DNA of 10,434 nt, from NCBI GenBank assembly GCA_964613585.1, contig CAZTHL010000116.1:1-10434 (forward strand). The letters are read 5' to 3'. The position numbers were made by a program, and so were the translations under genes. How positions within the stretch are numbered: position 1 is the stretch's first letter; each line of letters opens with the position of its first letter. This stretch comes from CAZTHL01 sp964613585. Lineage in GTDB: Bacteria > Pseudomonadota > Alphaproteobacteria > DSM-16000 > Inquilinaceae. Under the pieces are notes generated by a model. That model did no database searches. It was not told where the DNA came from and worked only from the letters and a program-made list of their open reading frames with translations. Shown in pieces: positions 1-7,161 of this stretch.

Positions 1-39
1 CCGCGTGGATTGCCCGCGTGGATTGCCCGCGTGGATTGG
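1..39. repeat. 13-bp tandem repeat, three copies
   Basis: Three head-to-tail copies of ccgcgtggattgc at 1-13, 14-26 and 27-39; the third differs only in its last base. The array begins at the window edge, so it may extend further upstream. It has no coding role that I can see. It resembles a slipped-strand minisatellite, like several other short arrays in this window. Confidence 0.9.
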
Positions 40-255
40 ATGAGGCGCGCAGCGCCGTGATCCGACGGGGTGCCCGGGGCGTCTTTCGCGTTCACCGTCC
101 GGCCGGCGTGGGCCAAGCCCATGACGGGCGACAGTGCCTGTACCTGTGGCTATGCCTATGCCTGTGCATGCGCAGGCACATGCACATGCGCATGCTTGAC
201 GGTCGAGACGGCACCCGGCAGTGTCGTGCCGGTCGCCCAAGGGAGACGCATCGGC
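40..255. other. Upstream region of the RHH operon
   Basis: No convincing gene. Open frames run through here, including an in-frame N-terminal extension of the next gene, but that extension encodes a Cys/Ala/Thr-rich stretch produced by the simple TGCATG/GCATGC sequence and is unlikely to be protein. The stretch holds the palindromic alternating purine-pyrimidine tract (159-195) and a TTGACG hexamer at 196-201 that could be a -35 box. The matching -10 at 219-224 (CAGTGT) is poor. Confidence 0.5.
159..195. promoter_or_regulatory. Palindromic alternating Pu/Py tract, possible operator
   Basis: Positions 159-178 (tgcctgtgcatgcgcaggca) form a 20-bp palindrome with one mismatched pair. Positions 163-174 and 176-195 are strictly alternating pyrimidine/purine, broken only at the GG of 175-176. 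The tract ends against a TTGACG hexamer (196-201) and lies 60 bp before an RHH-protein gene. RHH regulators usually bind short palindromes or repeats in their own promoter, so autoregulation is plausible. The alternating pattern could also favour left-handed DNA under negative supercoiling. Both roles are inferences. Confidence 0.4.
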
Positions 256-615
256 ATGGCTCGGACGGTACGGCTCAATCTCCTCGTCTCGCCGGAGGAG
301 AAGGACGACATCGAGCAGCGCGCGCGACGGGCGCATGTGACGACGAGCGAGCTGGTCCGGCGCGCGGTCGTGGCCTATGAGCCGGACGAGGACAAGGACG
401 AGCTGAGGGCGCTGGCGGACGAGCTGGCCCTAGCCGCCCGCCGCATGGAAGGACGACTTGACGACGCTCTTGTCCGGATGGCGGCCTATGACGAAGCCAT
501 GGCGGACAAGGACGGCATGCGCTCGGCGGCCCGCGCCGAGATCGAGGCCTCGGGCGCCGTCTGGCCGTTTGCCCCCATCCCTCCAGGGGACAAAGCACCG
601 TCGGAGACATCATGA
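256..615 (+). CDS. Ribbon-helix-helix (CopG/Arc-type) DNA-binding protein
   Basis: A 119-residue protein. Residues 3-12 (RTVRLNLLVS) look like the RHH beta strand, about 13-27 the first helix and about 29-41 (TTSELVRRAVVAY) the second helix. This is the fold by which CopG/Arc/MetJ dimers place a beta ribbon in the DNA major groove. Residues 43-100 form a charged, mostly acidic helical region that could oligomerise or bind a partner; the tail is proline-rich. The start at 256 is chosen because GGGAG (241-245) lies 11 nt upstream and the fold begins at once; the longer in-frame start at 70 adds implausible low-complexity sequence. Its stop overlaps the next ATG (ATGA, 612-615), so the two are probably translationally coupled. 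It could be a plain autoregulator or an antitoxin-like protein. The fold is fairly sure, the function is not. Confidence 0.75.
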   Translation: MARTVRLNLLVSPEEKDDIEQRARRAHVTTSELVRRAVVAYEPDEDKDELRALADELALAARRMEGRLDDALVRMAAYDEAMADKDGMRSAARAEIEASGAVWPFAPIPPGDKAPSETS

Positions 616-818
616 GCATCTGGAGCGACATCAGGGACAGCGTTCGGCAAATCATCCTGATGGAGAGCCGGATCGATCAGTTGTGCGCGTCCATCGATCG
701 CCTGTCTTATCAGGGTATGGATCATGAGCGTCGGCTGATCCGCATTGAAACGATGATCGAGATGGCTCAGGGCACGCCGGACGGCACGCCGCCGCGCGGT
801 CCATCGGCAAAGTCATAA
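612..818 (+). CDS. Small amphipathic helical protein coupled to the RHH gene
   Basis: A 68-residue protein I cannot assign to a named family. Residues 5-31 carry regularly spaced hydrophobics (I7, V11, I14, M17, I21, L24, I28, L31), consistent with an amphipathic or coiled-coil helix. After a short break (S32-D37), a second basic/hydrophobic helix follows (HERRLIRIETMIEMA, 38-52). The last 16 residues are Gly/Pro-rich and look disordered. There is no signal peptide, membrane segment or known catalytic motif. It overlaps the RHH gene by ATGA, which argues that it is a real gene and that the products act together or in fixed ratio. A toxin, a co-regulator or a structural partner of the RHH protein are all possible; none is shown by the sequence. 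Confidence 0.65.
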   Translation: MSIWSDIRDSVRQIILMESRIDQLCASIDRLSYQGMDHERRLIRIETMIEMAQGTPDGTPPRGPSAKS

Positions 819-899
819 CCTACCGAACGTCTTGCGCGGAACTGACCTCCTCGGCACTTCGTTCTGCCCTTTGTCCCATCTGCACGGGAGATCCCGCGC

Positions 900-1730
900 A
901 TGATCCATATCGACCTTCAGGGCGCGCGGGTGCCGGCGCTCGGGCTCGGCACTTGGCAGCTGCGCGGCGCCGAGGGCACCGAGGCGGTCCGCCACGCGCT
1001 CGAGATCGGCTACCGGCACATCGACACTGCCCAGGCCTATGAGAACGAGGCCGAGGTCGGCGCCGGCATCGCGGCGAGCGGCGTGCCGCGCGAGGCGATC
1101 TTCCTGGCCACAAAGGTGTGGATGAGCCGGCTCGCCGCGGCGGAGCTGAGGCGCAGCGTCGAGCAGAGCCTGGCGGCGCTGGGCACCGGCCATGTCGACC
1201 TGCTGATGATCCACTGGCCCAGCGTCGAGGTGCCGCTCGCCGAGAGCCTGGGCGCCATGGCCGAGCTTCAGGCCGCCGGCAAGGTGCGCCATCTGGGCGT
1301 CAGCAACTTCACCGTGCCGCTGCTCGAGCAGGCGGTGCAGCGGCACGGCGCCCGGCTGCTCGCCAACCAGGTCGAGTACCATCCTCTGCTGTCGCAGGCG
1401 CCGGTGCTGGACTTCCTGCGCGACCACGAGATGATGCTGATCGCCTACAGCCCGCTGGTCCGCGGCGGCGCGCACGCGCAGGAGGTGCTGGCCGACATCG
1501 GCCGGCGCCACGGCAAGACCGGTGCCCAGGTGGCGCTGCGCTGGCTCGTCGAGCAGCCGAACGTGGCGGCGATCCCCAAGGCGGCCAGCCCCGAGCACCG
1601 CGCTGCCAACCTCGACATCTTCGACTTCGCGCTGGACGACAACGACCGCGCCACCATCGACGCCCTGCCCAAGGACCAGCGCCAGATCAGCCCGTCCTGG
1701 GCGCCGCCGTGGGACCCGCCGGCTCGTTAG
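900..1730 (+). CDS. dkgB: Aldo/keto reductase, 2,5-diketo-gluconate reductase B-like
   Basis: A 276-residue cytoplasmic NADPH-dependent aldo/keto reductase with a (beta/alpha)8 barrel. The catalytic tetrad is complete: D42 and Y47 in HIDTAQAYENE, K72 in ATKVW, H105 in IHWPS. Other family marks are GLGTW (15-19), GVSNF (133-137), NQVEYHP (156-162), AYSPL (182-186) and the cofactor motif IPKAASPEHRAAN (225-237). The C-terminal SWAPPWD resembles the end of E. coli DkgB, a close length match (267 residues). DkgB-type enzymes reduce 2,5-diketo-D-gluconate, methylglyoxal and other small aldehydes; substrate cannot be read from sequence, so the symbol is by similarity. GGGAG at 886-890 lies 9 nt before the ATG. 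It stands alone: 81 bp after the small-protein gene and 533 bp before yggS. No promoter is obvious. Confidence 0.9.
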   Translation: MIHIDLQGARVPALGLGTWQLRGAEGTEAVRHALEIGYRHIDTAQAYENEAEVGAGIAASGVPREAIFLATKVWMSRLAAAELRRSVEQSLAALGTGHVDLLMIHWPSVEVPLAESLGAMAELQAAGKVRHLGVSNFTVPLLEQAVQRHGARLLANQVEYHPLLSQAPVLDFLRDHEMMLIAYSPLVRGGAHAQEVLADIGRRHGKTGAQVALRWLVEQPNVAAIPKAASPEHRAANLDIFDFALDDNDRATIDALPKDQRQISPSWAPPWDPPAR

Positions 1731-1826
1731 CCCCGACTTTGGCCGGCAAGGGCCGCGGGCCCGGACCCGATCAACGTCCGGTCCGGCTGACCGGCTCCCG
1801 CCCGGGCAGCGGCGCCGTGGCTCGCG

Positions 1827-1849
1827 CGGTTCCGCGTGATACGGAACCG
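1827..1849. other. 8-bp perfect stem-loop
   Basis: cggttccg at 1827-1834 pairs exactly with cggaaccg at 1842-1849 around the 7-nt loop cgtgata. It lies about 100 bp after the reductase stop and lacks a T run on either side, so an intrinsic terminator of the usual kind is unlikely. An operator, an RNA structure, or chance in GC-rich DNA are the alternatives. Confidence 0.4.
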
Positions 1850-2087
1850 GCACCGGCGCGCACGCCCGTTGGGCCAGCCTGAGCACACGGTCGTTGAATG
1901 GCCGGGCGGGGGAGCGGCCGGCGATGCCGCCCGATCCCGACACGCTCCAAGCGCATGGCCCCGGCCACCGCGGCGGCAATGACAGGGCCGCACGTCCGCT
2001 CGACGCGGCGACGCTCCCAAGGGCGGTTCGCCGGAGCCGTCACGGCATGCCCCGATGGTGTCGCGCCGCGGCCGTACTGAAACCGCA

Positions 2088-2110
2088 GCCGGGTCGCCGT
2101 TCGACCCGGC
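2088..2110. other. 9-bp perfect stem-loop
   Basis: gccgggtcg (2088-2096) pairs exactly with cgacccggc (2102-2110) around the 5-nt loop ccgtt. The stem is strong but no T tract follows on the + strand. It lies about 150 bp before the yggS start and could shape its leader if transcription begins upstream of it. The GTTCGACCC inside it looks like a tRNA T-loop but no tRNA surrounds it. Confidence 0.45.
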
Positions 2111-2263
2111 CAGCACGGCCAGTCGTCTCCGTGCCCGGGAGCAGGGCGGTGAGCACGCCGCGCCCGATGGCTCACGCGCCCCGCCGCCGGACGATCCGCC
2201 CGTGCCGTGCCGAGGGCATGGCCCTATGGTGCGGCCGGACCGGGCAGGAGAGGGGATCAGCTC

Positions 2264-3055
2264 ATGGCGATCATCGCGGCGGCCGCCGGGCCGGAGTCGG
2301 AGGAGGGTGCGGGCGTCCCGGCTCCCGACCCGGCGGCCGACATCGCCCGCAGCCTGGCCGCCGTCCGGGCGCGGATCGAGGCCGCCGCGCGCGCCGCCGG
2401 CCGCGACCCGGGCGAGGTGACCCTGCTGCCGGTCAGCAAGACCGTCGCGGCGCCGCGCCTGCGCCAGGCCTGCGCGGCCGGCGTCCGCGCCTTGGCCGAG
2501 AACAAGGTGCAGGAGGCGCGCGCCAAGGCCGAGGCGCTGGCCGACCTCGGCCTCCGCTGGTCGATCGTCGGCCACCTGCAGACCAACAAGGCGAGGGATG
2601 TCGCCCGCTTCGCCCATGAGGTCCAATCGCTCGACAGCCTGCGCCTGGCCGAGGCGCTCGAGCGGCGCTGCCAGGTCGAAGGCCGCGGCCTCGACGTGCT
2701 GATCCAGGTGAACAGCTCCGGCGAGGCCAGCAAGTACGGCCTGACGCCGGAGGAGGTGCCGGGCCTCGCTCGTCAGTTGCCGGCATTTGCCGCGCTCAAG
2801 GTTCGGGGGCTGATGACCCTCGCCCTGTTCTCGGCCGACCGCGAGCGGGTGCGCGCCTGCTTCGCCCGCGCCCGCGCGCTTGCCGAGCAGCTGCGCCAGG
2901 AGGCGCCCGGCGGCCTCGCGTTCGACGAGCTGTCCATGGGCATGTCCGGCGACCTCGAGCTCGCCGTCGCCGAGGGCGCCACCATCGTCCGGGTCGGCCA
3001 GGCCATCTTCGGTCCCCGCCCCACCCCCGACAGCCACTATTGGCCGGGCGCTTAA
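2264..3055 (+). CDS. yggS: YggS/PLPBP family pyridoxal phosphate homeostasis protein
   Basis: A 263-residue cytosolic protein of the YggS/PROSC family, which binds PLP on a lysine in an alanine-racemase-type barrel and buffers PLP supply and amino-acid pools without known catalysis. The PLP lysine is K59 in LLPVSKTV (54-61). Further family marks are ENKVQEA (79-85), GHLQTNK (103-109), a long conserved middle, and the phosphate-binding end MGMSGDLELA (225-234) followed by VRVGQAIFG (242-250). The first ~25 residues form an Ala/Glu-rich extension before the usual start of the fold (about IARSLAAVRARIEAA). The ATG at 2264 has a good AGGAGAGG (2246-2253) 10 nt upstream; an in-frame ATG at 2207 lacks one. 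The usual GLMT-I-P segment reads GLMTLALFSADRE, mildly divergent. It stands alone; the common proC/pilT-type neighbours are absent here. Confidence 0.93.
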   Translation: MAIIAAAAGPESEEGAGVPAPDPAADIARSLAAVRARIEAAARAAGRDPGEVTLLPVSKTVAAPRLRQACAAGVRALAENKVQEARAKAEALADLGLRWSIVGHLQTNKARDVARFAHEVQSLDSLRLAEALERRCQVEGRGLDVLIQVNSSGEASKYGLTPEEVPGLARQLPAFAALKVRGLMTLALFSADRERVRACFARARALAEQLRQEAPGGLAFDELSMGMSGDLELAVAEGATIVRVGQAIFGPRPTPDSHYWPGA

Positions 3056-3549
3056 CGTGACCGCCTGCCGGCCGGGCAGCGCGCTGGCCGGCCGGGTGCT
3101 CCTGCGCCGCGCCTCAGTCGTCTCATCGGCCCGGCGATGAAAGCTGTCATCGCGAGCGAAGCGCGGCGATCCCGGTTCCTGGTTCGCTGCGGCAAGAAAT
3201 CAGCTTAAAATCCTTCGCTTCGCTCGCAATGGCGGAGCTCCATTACTGCGCCATTACTGTTGATCGCGACTTGCTTTTGGCGCCATCGCGGCAGCGCCGG
3301 AGGCGGCGCCACTGGTGACCGACCGATGGCACGGCTCCCGCGGGAGTTTCCCTTTCCGGCTCTCTCATACGGCGGCACGAGCCCGGATCCCGGCATGCGC
3401 GAGCTCGGGCGTGGCGCCGCCGCCCGCGTGGCCACTCGGCCCTATGCCCACCCTCCGGCCCGTCCCCGGAACCCCGCCGCCCGGCCGCGCGTTTCGGATG
3501 CGGGCTTTCGCGGGGCCCGGCAACCGCACGGCCGGGCGGATTTCCGTGC
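3056..3549. other. Intergenic region with hairpin and REP-like element
   Basis: 494 bp without a gene I can support. It starts with a GC-rich stem after yggS (gccggcc 3067-3073 with ggccggc 3086-3092, 12-nt loop), then a REP-like inverted repeat (3146-3234). The remaining ~300 bp before the ATP-grasp gene show open frames with no family resemblance, and no clear -10/-35 pair. Any promoter of the next operon should lie here but I cannot point to it. Confidence 0.5.
3146..3234. repeat. REP-like inverted repeat, copy 1
   Basis: The left arm gtcatcgcgagcgaagcg starts at 3146 and the right arm cgcttcgctcgcaatgg at 3216-3232 is nearly its reverse complement, separated by about 50 bp. This matches the general form of dispersed intergenic REP/BIME elements of alphaproteobacteria, and a second copy lies at 7012-7103. 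Such elements usually sit between genes and may affect mRNA ends or be spread by REP-associated transposases; no such transposase is in this window. Confidence 0.75.
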
Positions 3550-4866
3550 ATGGACAGGAAGAACGTCTTCGTCATCGGCCTCGACGACTACCACACGACG
3601 CTGCTCGACAGCCTCCGCCACCGCCACCGCTATCGGTTCCACGGGCTCCTGGCCCATGACGAGGTCGAGCATCGGCCGGACTATCCGGTCGACGAGATGC
3701 TCCGGAAGGCCGAGGATCAGCTGCGCGGCGCCCGCGACGGCGCCGATGCCATCGTCAACTACATCGACTTTCCGGGCAGCTCCATGGCGGCGATCCTGGC
3801 CGCCCGCCTCGGCCTGCGCGGCCCCTCCCTCGAGTCCGTCCTGCGCTGCGAGCACAAGGCCTGGAGCCGCATGGCCCAGGCCGAGATCCTGCCCGGCTTC
3901 GAGCCGCGCTTCGCCGCCTTCGACCCGTTCGACGACGACCCTCTCGCCCGCATCGGCCTGCCGTTCCCGTTCTGGGTCAAGCCGGTCAAGGGCTTCGGCG
4001 GCTGGCTCGGCTTCAAGATCCGGCACGAGCGCGACCTCGACCACGCCCTCGGGCGGATCCGCGCCCACATCCACCGCTTGGCCGAGCCGTTCGACCGGCT
4101 GCTCGACCGCGCCGTCCTGCCCGACGCCGTCGCGCCCATGCGCGGCCACTGGTGCCTGGCCGAGGAGATCGTCCAGGGCCGACAATGCACGGTCGAGGGC
4201 CATGTCCTCGGCAGCGACGTGCGCATCCACGGCATCGTCGACTCGCACCGCTACCCGCACCGCTCCAGCTTCTCGAGCTACCACTACCCCTCGCGCCTGC
4301 CGCCGCGCATCCAGGCGACGGTCACCGCGCTCGCCCGGCGCCTGGCGCGCGGCCTCGGGCTTGAGCACACCGGCTTCAACATCGAGTTCTTCTGGGACCA
4401 GCGGCACGACCGGATCACCGTGCTCGAGGTCAACCCGCGCATCTCCCAGTCGCACTGCGAGATGTTCCGCCTGGTCGACGGCGCCTCCAGCCACCAGGTC
4501 ATCGTCGCCGTGGCGCTCGGCGAGGAGCCGGCCTTCCCGCGGCGCGAGGGAGCGTTCCCGGCCGCCGCCCGCTGCTTCCTGCGCCATGTCGGTGACGCCC
4601 ATGTCGCCCGCGTGCCGAGCCCCGAGGAGATCGCCGCGATCGAGCGCGACCTGCCCGGCACCAGCATCCACCTCACCGTCCGTCCGGGGGCGTGGCTGTC
4701 CGAGCGCCCCTACACCGAGAGCTATTCCTACGCCCTGGCGGTGATCACCCTGGGCGGCGTCGACCACGCCGACATCGACCGCAAGCATGAGGCGTGCGCG
4801 CGCCGGCTGCGCTTCGATCTGGACACGCCGCGGCACCGGTCGCCGCAGCGGGAGACCGCGGGATGA
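3550..4866 (+). CDS. ATP-grasp carboxylate-amine ligase family protein
   Basis: A 438-residue cytosolic ATP-grasp enzyme. Residues 1-90 form the N-terminal (pre-grasp) nucleotide-fold-like domain starting KNVFVIGLDDYH. The ATP-grasp core has the ATP lysine and glycine loop in FWVKPVKGFGGW (141-152, K144), the hinge CLAEEIVQG (202-210) and the metal-binding end NIEFFW (277-282, E279) plus VLEVNPRISQ (291-300; E293, N295, R297). Residues 345-425 form a separate C-terminal domain like those closing L-amino-acid ligases. This family joins a carboxylate, activated as acyl phosphate, to an amine or other nucleophile. Substrate is unknown; no biotin-carrier gene is near, which argues against a carboxylase. 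The ribosome site is weak (GGGCGGA near 3533-3539). Its stop overlaps the hydrolase ATG (ATGA, 4863-4866), so they share an mRNA. Confidence 0.85.
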   Translation: MDRKNVFVIGLDDYHTTLLDSLRHRHRYRFHGLLAHDEVEHRPDYPVDEMLRKAEDQLRGARDGADAIVNYIDFPGSSMAAILAARLGLRGPSLESVLRCEHKAWSRMAQAEILPGFEPRFAAFDPFDDDPLARIGLPFPFWVKPVKGFGGWLGFKIRHERDLDHALGRIRAHIHRLAEPFDRLLDRAVLPDAVAPMRGHWCLAEEIVQGRQCTVEGHVLGSDVRIHGIVDSHRYPHRSSFSSYHYPSRLPPRIQATVTALARRLARGLGLEHTGFNIEFFWDQRHDRITVLEVNPRISQSHCEMFRLVDGASSHQVIVAVALGEEPAFPRREGAFPAAARCFLRHVGDAHVARVPSPEEIAAIERDLPGTSIHLTVRPGAWLSERPYTESYSYALAVITLGGVDHADIDRKHEACARRLRFDLDTPRHRSPQRETAG

Positions 4867-6905
4867 GGATCGTCACCGAACTGCCCCGGCGGGTCCGCGA
4901 GCTCCGCCATGCCGAGATCCCCATGGCCGACGGCGTGCGCCTGGCCGCGCGGCTCTGGCTGCCGGAGGACGCCGAGGACCGGCCGGTGCCGGCGGTGCTG
5001 GAGTACATCCCCTACCGCCACAACGACGTCACCAACCGCCGCGACTCGATCGCCCATCCCTACATGGCCGGCCACGGCTACGCCTGCGTCCGGGTCGATC
5101 TGCGCGGCAGTGGCAACTCGGAAGGGGTGCTGACCGACGAGTACCTGTCGCAGGAGCTGGACGACGGCGTGGCGGTGATCGAGTGGCTGGCCCGGCAGCC
5201 CTGGTGCTCCGGCCGGGTCGGCATGGTCGGCATCTCCTGGGGCGGCTTCAATGCGCTGCAGATCGCCACGCGCCGGCCGCCGGCGCTGGGCGCCATCGTC
5301 ACCGTCTGCTCGACCGACGACCGCTACGCCGACGACGTGCACCACATGGGCGGCTGCCTGCTGGGCGACAATCTCTCCTGGGCCTCGGTCATGTTCGCCT
5401 ACAACGCCAGCCCGCCCGACCCGGCCGCGGTCGGCGGGCGCTGGCGCGAGCTGTGGCGCCGGCGGCTCGAGGGCAGCGGGCTGTGGCTCGAGACATGGCT
5501 GCGCCACCAGCGCCGCGACGCCTATTGGCGGCACGGCTCGGTGTGCGAGGACTATGGCGCGATCGGCTGCCCGGTGCTCGCCGTCAGCGGCTGGGCCGAC
5601 GGCTACTCCAACGCCGTGTTCCGCCTGGTCGCCCATCTCGAGGCGCCGTGCCGCGGGCTGATCGGCCCGTGGAGCCACAAGTACCCGCATCTGGGCGAGC
5701 CCGGGCCGGCCATCGGCTTCCTGCAGGAGGCGGTGCGCTGGTGGGACCACTGGCTCAAGGGCCGCGACACCGGCGTCATGGACGAGCCGGCCTTGCGCGT
5801 GTGGATGCAGGACAGCGTGCCGCCGACCACCCGCTACCGGCGCCGGCCGGGCCGCTGGGTGGCCGAGCCGGCCTGGCCCTCCCCGCATGTCGAGGAGCGC
5901 TTCTGGCGCCTCGCCCCGGCGCGGCTGATCCCGGCCGGCGAGGCCGGGCCCTGCCCGGAGGCGGAGCAGGCCGAGCCGCCCCTGACCCTGCGCTCACCGC
6001 TGTCGGTCGGCCTGTTCGCCGGCAAGTGGTGCTCGTACAGCGCACCGCCCGACCTGCCGCACGACCAGCGCGAGGAGGACGGCGGTGCCCTGGTGTTCGA
6101 CAGCGCGCCCTTGGACGAGCGCATGGAGATCCTGGGCGCGCCCCGGGTCGACCTGGATCTGGCCGCCGACAAGCCGGTGGCCATGGTCGCGGTGCGCCTC
6201 AGTGACCTGGCGCCCGACGACAAGGCGACCCGGGTCACCTACGGCCTGCTCAACCTGACCCACCGCGACGGCGCCCAGCACCCGCGGCCGCTGGAGCCGG
6301 GCCGGCGTTACCGGGTGACGGTGAAGCTGAACGACGTGGCGCAGTCCTTCCCGGCCGGCCACCGGATCCGGGTGGCGCTGTCGACCTCGTACTGGCCGCT
6401 GGCCTGGCCGCCGCCGGAGCCGGTGCGCCTGACCCTGTTCGCCGGCGCCGGCCGGCTGATGCTGCCGGAGCGGCCGCCGCGGCCCGAGGACGCCGCGCTG
6501 CGGCCGTTCGGCGAGCCGGAGGGGGCGCCGCCGGTTACGCGCACGGTGCTGGAGGCCGGCAGGCACGCCTGGACCGTGATCCGCGACCTGGCCAACGACG
6601 TCTCGACCCTCGAGGTGGTGAAGGACGACGGCCGCTTCCGCATCGAGCCGGCGGACCTGGAGATGCGCCTGTCGGCGGCCGAGCGCTACAGCTTCTGGGA
6701 CGACGACTTCGACTCGGTCCGCGGCGAGACCCGGGCCGAGTGGGAGTTCCGCCGCGGCGACTGGCGCGTGCGCACGAGCACCCGCACCCGCCTCGGCTCC
6801 ACCGCCAGCCACTTCCTCCTGCAGGCCGACCTCGACGCCTTCGAGGGCGACACCCGCGTGCACTGCCACAGCTGGGACAAGAAGATCCCCCGGGATTTCG
6901 TGTGA
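4863..6905 (+). CDS. CocE/NonD family (peptidase S15-like) hydrolase
   Basis: A 680-residue alpha/beta hydrolase of the CocE/NonD family, related to X-Pro dipeptidyl-peptidases. Residues 15-280 hold the hydrolase domain: the nucleophile elbow GISWGG (123-128, S125), the acid in SGWADGYSN (242-250, D246) and the catalytic His in GPWSHKYPH (268-276, H272). Y48-I-P-Y around 48-51 probably supplies the oxyanion helper. From about 370 the protein has the C-terminal jelly-roll domain of the family (APRVDLDLAADKP, SFPAGHRIRVALSTSYWP), then a ~130-residue extra tail with EVVKDDGRF and SFWDDDFDS. No signal peptide is visible, so it is probably cytosolic. Members cleave esters or amides. The ATG at 4863 is chosen because GGGAG (4850-4854) lies 8 nt before it and it overlaps the ligase stop; an upstream in-frame ATG (4794) lies deep in the ligase gene. 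Substrate unknown. Confidence 0.9.
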   Translation: MRIVTELPRRVRELRHAEIPMADGVRLAARLWLPEDAEDRPVPAVLEYIPYRHNDVTNRRDSIAHPYMAGHGYACVRVDLRGSGNSEGVLTDEYLSQELDDGVAVIEWLARQPWCSGRVGMVGISWGGFNALQIATRRPPALGAIVTVCSTDDRYADDVHHMGGCLLGDNLSWASVMFAYNASPPDPAAVGGRWRELWRRRLEGSGLWLETWLRHQRRDAYWRHGSVCEDYGAIGCPVLAVSGWADGYSNAVFRLVAHLEAPCRGLIGPWSHKYPHLGEPGPAIGFLQEAVRWWDHWLKGRDTGVMDEPALRVWMQDSVPPTTRYRRRPGRWVAEPAWPSPHVEERFWRLAPARLIPAGEAGPCPEAEQAEPPLTLRSPLSVGLFAGKWCSYSAPPDLPHDQREEDGGALVFDSAPLDERMEILGAPRVDLDLAADKPVAMVAVRLSDLAPDDKATRVTYGLLNLTHRDGAQHPRPLEPGRRYRVTVKLNDVAQSFPAGHRIRVALSTSYWPLAWPPPEPVRLTLFAGAGRLMLPERPPRPEDAALRPFGEPEGAPPVTRTVLEAGRHAWTVIRDLANDVSTLEVVKDDGRFRIEPADLEMRLSAAERYSFWDDDFDSVRGETRAEWEFRRGDWRVRTSTRTRLGSTASHFLLQADLDAFEGDTRVHCHSWDKKIPRDFV

Positions 6906-7011
6906 GCAGGCCCGATCCGGAGCCGGGCACCACCCAAGCCGCTCCGCCGCACGGCACGCCCTCAAGCCGAGCCGAGGGCTCATCTCCCCGGCCCGGTGAC
7001 ACAGGAACAGG

Positions 7012-7103
7012 CCGTCATCGCGAGCGAAGCGTGGCGATGCGGATTTCCTGTTTGCCGCGGCGGGAAGCCGACCCGGATGGCGTCGCTCCGCTCGCCATGA
7101 CGG
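7012..7103. repeat. REP-like inverted repeat, copy 2
   Basis: The left arm ccgtcatcgcgagcgaagcg (from 7012) and right arm cgtcgctccgctcgccatga ending cgg at 7103 are imperfect reverse complements, about 40 bp apart. The left arm shares gtcatcgcgagcgaagcg exactly with the copy at 3146. Position after a converged gene end (hydrolase stop 107 bp upstream) fits a REP element. The right side is extended by a tandem array of the same arm. Confidence 0.75.
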
Positions 7104-7113
7104 CTGTTGCTGG

Positions 7114-7161
7114 CTTCGCTCGCAATGGTCTTTGCTGGCAATGGTCTTCGCTCGCAATGGA
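7114..7161. repeat. 16-bp tandem array of the REP arm, three copies
   Basis: Units are cttcgctcgcaatggt (7114-7129), ctttgctggcaatggt (7130-7145) and cttcgctcgcaatgga (7146-7161). Each is the distal arm of the REP-like element. The array therefore looks like local amplification of one REP arm beside a complete element, rather than three independent insertions. Confidence 0.8.

Larger units (their letters stand above)
1731..2263. other. Long intergenic region with two hairpins
   Basis: 533 bp without a recognisable gene. Open frames exist on both strands but have arginine/proline-rich, non-homologous translations typical of very GC-rich non-coding DNA. The visible structure is two perfect hairpins (1827-1849 and 2088-2110) and a short palindrome, gggccgcgggccc, at 1750-1762 just after the reductase gene. 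I see no tRNA, REP element or IS end. The last 20 bp carry the yggS ribosome site. Confidence 0.5.

Noticed and set aside
70..255. N-terminal extension of the RHH protein from an ATG at 70
   Set aside because: It encodes a Cys/Ala/Thr repeat dictated by the alternating GCATGC tract, lacks a good ribosome site, and the RHH fold begins right at the ATG at 256.
2099..2107. GTTCGACCC, like a tRNA T-loop
   Set aside because: No acceptor, anticodon or D arm surrounds it, and the sequence is fully explained as one side of the 9-bp hairpin at 2088-2110.
813..3037. Long - strand open frames opposite dkgB and yggS (813-1979 and 1727-3037)
   Set aside because: They are antisense to well-supported genes and are rich in Arg/Gly/Ala with no recognisable domain. 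The parts that fall in the 1731-2263 gap also show no family match.
3442..4836. 464-codon open frame on the - strand opposite the ATP-grasp gene
   Set aside because: It mirrors a confidently identified gene in a very GC-rich genome, where antisense frames stay open by chance. Its translation is Ala/Val/Gly/Asp-rich with no family motif.
4728..7157. Long - strand frames opposite the hydrolase gene
   Set aside because: They are antisense shadows of the CocE/NonD reading frame, with the same GC-driven lack of stops and no motifs.
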